Shown: positions 58,992-64,000 of the stretch, one piece after another
How positions within the stretch are numbered: the stretch's first letter is position 1
Layout: each line of letters opens with the position of its first letter
Source: Deltaproteobacteria bacterium
GTDB taxonomy: Bacteria > Myxococcota_A > Polyangia > Polyangiales > Sandaracinaceae
Direction of reading: 5' to 3'
Assembly: GCA_017303575.1 (NCBI GenBank)
Contig: JAFLCL010000007.1
Location: 1 to 64,000, forward strand
DNA: 64,000 bases
Notes under the pieces: generated by a model
The model's database searches: none
Told to the model about the DNA's origin: nothing
The model's input: the letters and a program-made list of their open reading frames with translations, nothing else
Translations under genes and position numbers: made by a program

Positions 58992-59849
58992 ATGGTAGCA
59001 AAGCCCTCGACGCTCCTCGTGTACGTTCGTGTGGTGATCGGCCGCGCGCTGCCTTGGGTCGCCGTGCTCGCGTTCTGCGCGTGGTTCTTCTCGCTCGAGG
59101 CGAGCCACGATCGCGCGTGGTCGCCGGAGCAGTCACGCCTCGCGCGCGCCTCGATCGAGGGCGATCGCGTGCATCTGACGAACGTTCGCAGCTTCCGCTG
59201 GCGCAGCGAGGGCGAGGCCGACGAGCGATGGGTCGAGCGCGAGCTCTCGCTCGCCGACGTGACCGGCCTCGACGTGATCGTGTCGAGCTGGGGCTGGCGC
59301 GACCTCGTGCACACGATCGTGAGCTTCACGGTGCGTGACGCCGATCCGATCGCGATCTCGATCGAGTCGCGCCGTGAGGTCGGCGAGCCCTTCGATCCGA
59401 TCCGAGGCGCGCTGCGGCAGTACGAGATCCTCGATGTCGTCGCCGACGAGGAGGATCTATTCACGCTGCGCGCGGTGCATCGAGGCGAGCGGCTCTGGCT
59501 CTATCGCACGAGCACCGAGCCCCAGGTCGCGCGGCGCCTGCTGCGGCACTACCTCGAGGAGCTCGAGTCGATCGCGGACCAGCCTGCGTTCTACGACTCG
59601 TTCTCGCGCAACTGCAGCACCGCGACGCGCGCGCACGTGGCGGCGGTGGGCGTCGAGGACACCTGGGACTGGCGCGTCGTCCTGAACGGTCACGTCGACG
59701 AGTTGCTCTACGAGCGCGGCCTCCTCGATGGCTCGCGCTCGCTCGAGGAGCTTCGTCGCGAGAGCGAGATCACGGAGCGTGTGCGTGCGCTCGACGGCAC
59801 GCCTGGCTTCTCCTCTGCGCTCCGCGAAGGCGTACCCACGCCGCGCTGA
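58992..59849 (+). CDS. DUF4105 (Lnb periplasmic-domain-like) protein
   Basis: 285 residues from ATG 58992, though with 6 bp to the divergent start a GTG at 59031 is a real alternative. One N-terminal membrane segment (about 16-35) then a soluble domain with the family pattern: DRVHLTNVRSFRWRSEGE, VSSWGWRDLVHTIVSFTV, SRREVGEPFDPIRGALRQYE, and YDSFSRNCSTATRAHV, whose Asn-Cys is conserved in DUF4105. Similar periplasmic domains are found in Lnb-like proteins; a Cys-based hydrolase fold is suspected. Likely inner-membrane anchored, facing the periplasm. Confidence 0.85.
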   Translation: MVAKPSTLLVYVRVVIGRALPWVAVLAFCAWFFSLEASHDRAWSPEQSRLARASIEGDRVHLTNVRSFRWRSEGEADERWVERELSLADVTGLDVIVSSWGWRDLVHTIVSFTVRDADPIAISIESRREVGEPFDPIRGALRQYEILDVVADEEDLFTLRAVHRGERLWLYRTSTEPQVARRLLRHYLEELESIADQPAFYDSFSRNCSTATRAHVAAVGVEDTWDWRVVLNGHVDELLYERGLLDGSRSLEELRRESEITERVRALDGTPGFSSALREGVPTPR

Positions 59850-59879
59850 GGAACGCGATCACAATCGCGCGCGCGAGGT

Positions 59880-59908
59880 TTGACAGTGGCCGATCGCTCT
59901 CCAATACT
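59880..59908 (+). promoter_or_regulatory. sigma-70-type promoter of tRNA-Met
   Basis: TTGACA at 59880-59885, 17-bp spacer, AATACT at 59903-59908, placing transcription start only a few bases before the tRNA at 59920. A perfect -35 and optimal spacing. Confidence 0.75.
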
Positions 59909-59919
59909 CGCGCGCCTTC

Positions 59920-59993
59920 GGCGAGGTAGCTCAGCTGGTTAGAGCAGGCGTTTCATACGCGCCGGGTCGGTGGTTCGAGTCCACTCCTCGCCA
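59920..59993 (+). tRNA. tRNA-Met (anticodon CAT)
   Basis: 74-base cloverleaf: acceptor GGCGAGG/CCTCGCC (7 bp), D arm with GCTCAGCTGGTTAGAGC, anticodon stem GGCGT/GCGCC with loop TTCATAC giving CAT, 5-base variable region, T arm GGTGG/CCACT with TTCGAGT, discriminator A; CCA is not encoded. Position 1-72 is paired and the anticodon stem lacks three G-C pairs, so it is elongator Met (or tRNA-Ile2 if the C34 is modified to lysidine), not initiator. Confidence 0.95.
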
Positions 59994-59998
59994 TTCCA

Positions 59999-60029
59999 GT
60001 CGCTGACGACGATCACGTCGATCAGCGAC
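59999..60029. terminator. hairpin after tRNA-Met, overlapping subtilase stop
   Basis: GTCGCTGA / TCAGCGAC (8 bp) enclosing CGACG-ATCA-CGTCG (5 bp), with one unpaired A. Starts 6 bp after the tRNA and covers the convergent subtilase stop codon at 60022-60024, so it may serve both strands. Confidence 0.55.
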
Positions 60030-62709
60030 GACGGCGGCGACCGCGCGCTCGCGCAGCGAGCACGCCGACGCAGATCGCGCTCCACCCCGCGAGGCCGCTC
60101 GTGCGGTTGCCCGCCGTGCGGCAGCCGCAGCCTCCGCCTCCGCCCGATGTGCCTGCATCGCTGCCGAGCCCGGCGTCCGGCATGCCCGCGTCCGCGCCCT
60201 CGGGGTACGCGCCGATTCGGATGCGTACGCTCGCTTCGGCGACGAGGCCGTGCGCGTCGCGCCCGCGAACCTTCGCGAAGACCCAGCCTTCACTGGCCGC
60301 ACCTTCGAGCGTGGGTGTGATCGTGCGCTCGGTGTCGCTGACGTACTCGCCGTCCCACGTGCCGTCGTACTGCTCGTCCCAGCGGAGCGTGACGGGCTCG
60401 CCTTCCGGATCGGTCGCGGTCGCGACGAGGCGCACGCTGCCGCCGAGGTCGATCTGCGCAGGGATCGCGGCGAGCGAGACCGTCGGTGCTTCACCGCCGT
60501 CCTCGGTGGTGCCGCTCGCCATCGCGCGCAGCGCGTCGATGCGGCCCGCGCCGTAGCTCGGATCGGGTAGCGCGGTGAAGCCGTCGTCGATCGCCGTGGC
60601 CATCAGACGCTCGCGAACGGCCGTGCCGCGCACGCCGTTCTCGACGAGCAGCGCTGCGAGACCCGCGACGTGAGGACCCGCGCCCGAGGTGCCGCCGAAG
60701 ATCTGGAACGCGCCTTCGGGCGCGAGGTAGTAGTCCGGGTACATCGGGTAGATCTCCTCCGCCCCGAGCACGCTCCACGGGTTGTCGGGAGCCACGACGT
60801 GCACGCGCAGGTCGCCATCGATGCGCGGCCCGCGCGACGAGTACGCGCGCAGCTCGCCCGCGCGCTCGGGCCCTCCACGCGCCCAGCCGGCTTCGGACTC
60901 GAGGTAGGCGGGCACGGCGCCCACGGCGGTGCAGAGATCGCTCGTCGCTGGCCAGCTGATCGTGCTCGCGTCGGACGCGCGATCCTCGGGGAACGCGACG
61001 CCGAAGCCGAAGCCGGAGCTCGTGTCGGAGAGGAACGCGTCGAGCGTCGCATCGGTCGTCGTGTCGATCGTCAGCGTGTGATCGCCGGCGGCGATGGGGC
61101 TTCCGTCGGCGGAGGCCACCACGAACGTGAAGAAGTCGCGATCGCGCAGCGTGGTGTCGAGCTGCACGTACGCATCGCCGATCGGCAGCGGCACCATCGT
61201 GCCGCGCTCGAGCTCGATCTCTTCGCCGGTCGGCACGCGCAGGGTGACGCGCTCGAACACGCCCGTGGGGCCGTGGATCGAAGACTCCCAGTACGCGACG
61301 TCACCGGGCACCGTGATCGTGATCGTGCTCGGTGCGCTCGCGCGAGCCTCGATGCGCGCGTGCTTGCGCGAGCCGCCGATGTTGCCCGCGGGACACACGT
61401 GCGCGATGCCCTCTTCGCTCGAGCGATCGATCAGCGTGCCGAGCGGATCGCCGCCGTCGAGCGCGACGCGCGTCCAGCTCACGTACTCGTGGAGCACGAC
61501 GTCCGCGCCGTTCTCGAGCGCCCACATCAAGGGCTCGGTCTGCGAGTCGCCCCAGAAGAAGGCATCGAGGATCTCCGCGTCGGGCGCGATGCCGACCCAG
61601 CGTCGGCCCACGAGCGGGAGATCACCCGCGAGGATCCCCACCACACCGCTGCCATGGAGGGTGTCTGCGTAGCCGTACAAACCGCCCGTGTAGTCGCGTC
61701 GTGCCGCATGGAGATCGACGCCGCGCACGAATTCCCGACGGTACGGCGTCCTCGGCCCGATCAGGTCGACGAGGAGGCGCGCGATCTTCGAGGTGCCGAG
61801 GCGGACGACGCGTTCGTGCGGGCCCAGCACACCGTCGCGATCGAGATCGTCGGGCGTGAAGATCGGCTCGCCGAAGCCAGGCGTCTCGTCGCTCACCCCG
61901 TCCATGGAGAGCGCGGTGTCGCGCTCCCCATCGCCATCCTCGTCGAGGTAGAGCCAGTCGTAGCCGGGATCGAAGGCTGCGCCTCGCACACCGCGCGCGC
62001 CCTCTCCCGTGCCCAGATCGATGGGGCTCGCACGAAGCACCTCGAGCGTCTCGCCCTCCGAGGCCGCGCCGTCGCGATCGAGATCGATGGCGTCGACGCC
62101 GGGCGTCACGCGGCCGTCGCCGTTCACGTCGAGCCACGTGTACCAGCCGGCGTCACCGCGGAAGAACGCGGGATGGAACGGGTCGACGGTGCTGTCGACG
62201 TCGGCGATCGTGACGCCCTCGCCGGTGAACCGATCACGAGGCGTGCGCTCGACGGTGGCGCGGCCCCACGCAGCGTCGAGCGAGAGGAGCTGACGCGAGC
62301 GATCGAGCGGCGGTGTGGCGTACGGGGTTCGCGCGTCCATCGCGCGGAGCACGAGGCGCGAGCCCGCGAGCGACGAGACGCCCACCACGCCCACGCGCAC
62401 CAGCGCGAGCTCGCGGTGATGACGCACCAGCTCCACGTCGGGCAGCGCATCGAGCTCGAGGAACGGATCGGGCGAGAGGCGCGACGCGTCCGAACGCAGC
62501 TCGACGAGCACTGGCACCGTCCGACGCGGCGACGCGATCGAGACGCCACCGATCGGTCGCGGCGGGAGCACGCTCGGACGCGCGATGCTCGAGTCGACCC
62601 GCTGGGCGTGGGCGCGGCTGCTCGCGCTGACGGCACCGAGGAGGACGAGCGAGGCGGCGGCACCCGCACGCAACAGGGAGGCGCGACGACCACGACGAAA
62701 CAGGGACAT
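60022..62709 (-). CDS. subtilisin-family (S8) protease with MYXO-CTERM-like tail
   Basis: 895 residues. Signal peptide (RRASLLRAGAAASLVLLGAV, cleavage near AHAQ), N-terminal prodomain-like part (to about 160), S8 catalytic domain with D172, H352 (LHGSGVVGILAG), oxyanion N443 (PAGNIGG) and S675 (GGTSGAGPHVAG). The Asp motif is DST in place of the usual DTG/DSG. Large Asp-rich inserts (DVNGDGRVTPGVDAIDLDRD near 193-212 and similar) between Asp and His look like Ca2+ sites, as in thrombospondin type-3-like loops. A PKD-like domain (about 770-840) precedes GGGGGCGCR, a hydrophobic stretch and RGRRRRR, the MYXO-CTERM layout for surface sorting. ATG at 62709; a longer GTG/ATG option at 62763 exists. 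Confidence 0.9.
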   Translation of the reverse strand: MSLFRRGRRASLLRAGAAASLVLLGAVSASSRAHAQRVDSSIARPSVLPPRPIGGVSIASPRRTVPVLVELRSDASRLSPDPFLELDALPDVELVRHHRELALVRVGVVGVSSLAGSRLVLRAMDARTPYATPPLDRSRQLLSLDAAWGRATVERTPRDRFTGEGVTIADVDSTVDPFHPAFFRGDAGWYTWLDVNGDGRVTPGVDAIDLDRDGAASEGETLEVLRASPIDLGTGEGARGVRGAAFDPGYDWLYLDEDGDGERDTALSMDGVSDETPGFGEPIFTPDDLDRDGVLGPHERVVRLGTSKIARLLVDLIGPRTPYRREFVRGVDLHAARRDYTGGLYGYADTLHGSGVVGILAGDLPLVGRRWVGIAPDAEILDAFFWGDSQTEPLMWALENGADVVLHEYVSWTRVALDGGDPLGTLIDRSSEEGIAHVCPAGNIGGSRKHARIEARASAPSTITITVPGDVAYWESSIHGPTGVFERVTLRVPTGEEIELERGTMVPLPIGDAYVQLDTTLRDRDFFTFVVASADGSPIAAGDHTLTIDTTTDATLDAFLSDTSSGFGFGVAFPEDRASDASTISWPATSDLCTAVGAVPAYLESEAGWARGGPERAGELRAYSSRGPRIDGDLRVHVVAPDNPWSVLGAEEIYPMYPDYYLAPEGAFQIFGGTSGAGPHVAGLAALLVENGVRGTAVRERLMATAIDDGFTALPDPSYGAGRIDALRAMASGTTEDGGEAPTVSLAAIPAQIDLGGSVRLVATATDPEGEPVTLRWDEQYDGTWDGEYVSDTERTITPTLEGAASEGWVFAKVRGRDAHGLVAEASVRIRIGAYPEGADAGMPDAGLGSDAGTSGGGGGCGCRTAGNRTSGLAGWSAICVGVLAARARGRRRRR

Positions 62710-62761
62710 CGCCTCGGAGCCTGTCACGTCCGCGGCTGGACGCGAGACGGAGGGCCGTCGC

Positions 62762-63211
62762 ATGCTGGCAGCGGTGAGAGCTTCCTCAGCCCGAGCGCGG
62801 TCGCTGTCGAGCCTCGCGCGCCTCGTGCGTCGCGGGCGCGAGCTGCCCGCGCTCGGTCTCGCGCTGGTGTGGCTCTTCGGCGTGGTGATCGCGCCCGTTC
62901 TTCATCTCGCGCTGCACGCGTCGCTCGCTCCGCACACGCATGCGATCGCATCGTCGGACGGCGACGCGTGCCACGACGACCACTGTCACCGCGCGCTCGA
63001 TCACGAAGACGACGACCACGAAGCACCGACCGATCACGGGCGAGGCAGCGCGCTCCATGGCGACGTCGCCGCGCTCTTCCCTGTGCCTGCGCTGGTGCTC
63101 CCGCCGTTCGTCGCGATCGGCGAGCTCTCGCCGCCGCGCGCGCACGACGACATCGTCGAAGCGCTCACGATGCCGCCGAGCCGAGCCCGCGGTCCACCGA
63201 CCCGCACCTGA
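62762..63211 (+). CDS. His/Asp-rich small membrane protein next to TonB receptor
   Basis: 149 residues. Basic N-terminus, one membrane segment (about 30-55; LGLALVWLFGVVIAPVLHLA), then a His/Asp/Cys-rich stretch about 58-93 (HTHAIASSDGDACHDDHCH, then HEDDDHEAPTDHG), an evident metal-binding look, and a hydrophobic/Pro segment (about 103-120). Resembles the small His-rich proteins that precede metal-related TonB receptors in proteobacteria. Start ATG 62762, divergent from the subtilase. The receptor gene follows after 72 bp. Confidence 0.75.
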   Translation: MLAAVRASSARARSLSSLARLVRRGRELPALGLALVWLFGVVIAPVLHLALHASLAPHTHAIASSDGDACHDDHCHRALDHEDDDHEAPTDHGRGSALHGDVAALFPVPALVLPPFVAIGELSPPRAHDDIVEALTMPPSRARGPPTRT

Positions 63212-63283
63212 ACCAACCTTCGCTCCTTCGTTCCAAGCGGAGCGCGCAGCCCGAGTGCGCGCAGGTCAGGTCTCGTGGTCCTC

Positions 63284-64000
63284 GTGCTCGACGCGCGCTC
63301 GCGCGTCCGATTCGTCGCGATGTGCGGCGCGCTCGCCTTCGGGGGAGCGAACGACGTCGCGCGCGCCGACGCACCGTCACCGCCGATCGATGCGCCCCCT
63401 CCACCTGCCGACGCGGGACCGCCCGACGTCGCGTCGCCTCCCGTGAGCGAGGGCGACGGGGACATCGATCACGAAGAGAGCGAGGCAGATGACTCCGATC
63501 CCGAGGACATCGGTCGAGACGAGGTCATCGATCGGGAAGTCGTCGATCGCGAAGAGGTCACGGATCAGGAGGTCGTCGATCGCGAAGACGTCATCGATCA
63601 GGAAGCCATCGATCAGGAGGCCATCGATCGAGACGACGCCGATCGAGACGTCGTCGAAGGTGAAGTGCGCGGGTCGGAAGACGAGGAACCGGGCGAGGGT
63701 GACGACGACGAGCTCCCCATGTTCGGGGCGCGCGCGACGGTCGACGTGGCCGTTCCTCCACCGCTGCCGGCGGCTGCGAGCGAGGTGGCGATCGACACGT
63801 CTCGCTACCGTCTCGTGCCGCGGCAGAGCGCAGAGTCCCTGCTGACGCTCGCGCCGGGAGTGTTCCTCGTGAACCACAGCGGCGCGTTCCACGCGAGCAC
63901 GATGCTGCTCCGAGGCTTCGTCGCAGGCGAAGGACAGGACGTCGAGATCCTCGTCGACGGACAGCCGATCAACGAGCCGTCGAACGCGCACGGGCACGGC
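63284..64000 (+). CDS. TonB-dependent receptor, 5' part (runs off the window)
   Basis: Partial: open to the last base with no stop. Start taken as GTG 63284 (GTG 63275 also possible), giving a signal peptide (RVRFVAMCGALAFGGA, cleavage near ARA). A Pro-rich segment (about 30-55) and an acidic region containing a pentapeptide repeat (about 81-126) precede the plug domain, which starts near 175: YRLVPRQSAESLLTLAPGVF, HASTMLLRGFVAGEG, VEILVDGQPINEPSNAHG, diagnostic of TonB-dependent receptors. Ligand is unknown; the His-rich gene upstream suggests a metal or metal complex (inference). The barrel lies beyond the window. Confidence 0.88.
   Translation, partial: MLDARSRVRFVAMCGALAFGGANDVARADAPSPPIDAPPPPADAGPPDVASPPVSEGDGDIDHEESEADDSDPEDIGRDEVIDREVVDREEVTDQEVVDREDVIDQEAIDQEAIDRDDADRDVVEGEVRGSEDEEPGEGDDDELPMFGARATVDVAVPPPLPAAASEVAIDTSRYRLVPRQSAESLLTLAPGVFLVNHSGAFHASTMLLRGFVAGEGQDVEILVDGQPINEPSNAHGHG
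63521..63665 (+). repeat. 15-bp tandem repeat encoding an acidic pentapeptide
   Basis: About nine imperfect units of consensus GTCGTCGATCGCGAA (V-V/I-D-R-E and variants such as V-I-D-Q-E, A-I-D-Q-E, A-D-R-D) inside the TonB receptor's N-terminal extension. In frame throughout, so expansion or loss of units keeps the protein intact. Confidence 0.85.

Noticed and set aside
63521..63665. Possible CRISPR-like or intergenic tandem array
   Set aside because: Units are 15 bp without spacers and lie in frame within the TonB receptor gene.

Overview
The window looks like chromosomal DNA of a high-GC (roughly 70 percent) myxobacterium. Three things point there: a subtilase ending in a MYXO-CTERM-type tail (Cys pair, hydrophobic stretch, Arg cluster), several lipoproteins whose lipobox is followed by an Asp/Ala/Pro-rich linker, and a high density of sigma-54 activators and histidine kinases. 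Secreted starch-type glycosidases together with these linkers suggest a Sandaracinus-like Polyangiales member. That placement is inference from style, not from a marker search.

Layout. 0-3.1 kb: an NtrC-type sigma-54 response regulator and a REC-HisKA-HATPase-REC hybrid kinase. 3.2-13.9 kb: PcrA/UvrD helicase, an unknown exported protein, carotenoid oxygenase, two small unknowns (one apparently frameshifted), Lon protease, a Uma2 protein, release factor 1 and a small membrane protein. 14-16 kb: an ECF42-type sigma factor coupled to a double DGPF/YCII protein. 16-24.8 kb: mostly minus-strand genes: phosphodiesterase, GST, second Uma2, copper-chaperone-like HMA protein, a transglutaminase-like lipoprotein pair, LolA, a DUF1266 protein; the plus strand carries 3-hydroxybutyryl-CoA dehydrogenase. 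24.9-27 kb: divergent class I aldolase and FabH. 27-36.5 kb: signalling block with a double-core histidine kinase behind a double cyclic-nucleotide-binding protein, a SIR2-like protein, an ArsA-like ATPase, and a complete sigma-54 two-component pair, then a YoaK-like membrane protein. 36.5-42 kb: divergent GH13 amylase and six-hairpin glycosidase lipoproteins. 42-50 kb: GuaA, a small Tat-exported DPAG-repeat protein inside a cluster of hairpins, an FG-GAP lipoprotein, Lgt and three unknowns. 50-54 kb: polytopic GT-C-like protein and Kef antiporter. 54-57 kb: an orphan Rhs tip with a compositionally foreign C-terminal domain, a coupled small exported ORF and a decayed copy of the Rhs core. 57-64 kb: D-aminoacylase-like amidohydrolase, DUF4105 protein, tRNA-Met, MYXO-CTERM subtilase, a His-rich membrane protein and the start of a TonB-dependent receptor with an acidic pentapeptide repeat.

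Most of the window is core chromosome with tight packing: stop and start codons overlap as ATGA or GTGA, and two convergent pairs share an abutting TGATCA. The clearest accessory locus is the Rhs region (about 54.06-57.2 kb). There a truncated Rhs core carries a candidate toxin domain, followed by a candidate immunity gene and a core relic, as expected when Rhs tips are displaced by recombination. Other points that stand out are the kinase with two HisKA/HATPase cores, the Tat-exported DPAG protein, the receptor with the acidic repeat next to a His-rich protein, and two places where coding signal changes frame (near 8.57 kb and 41.70 kb).
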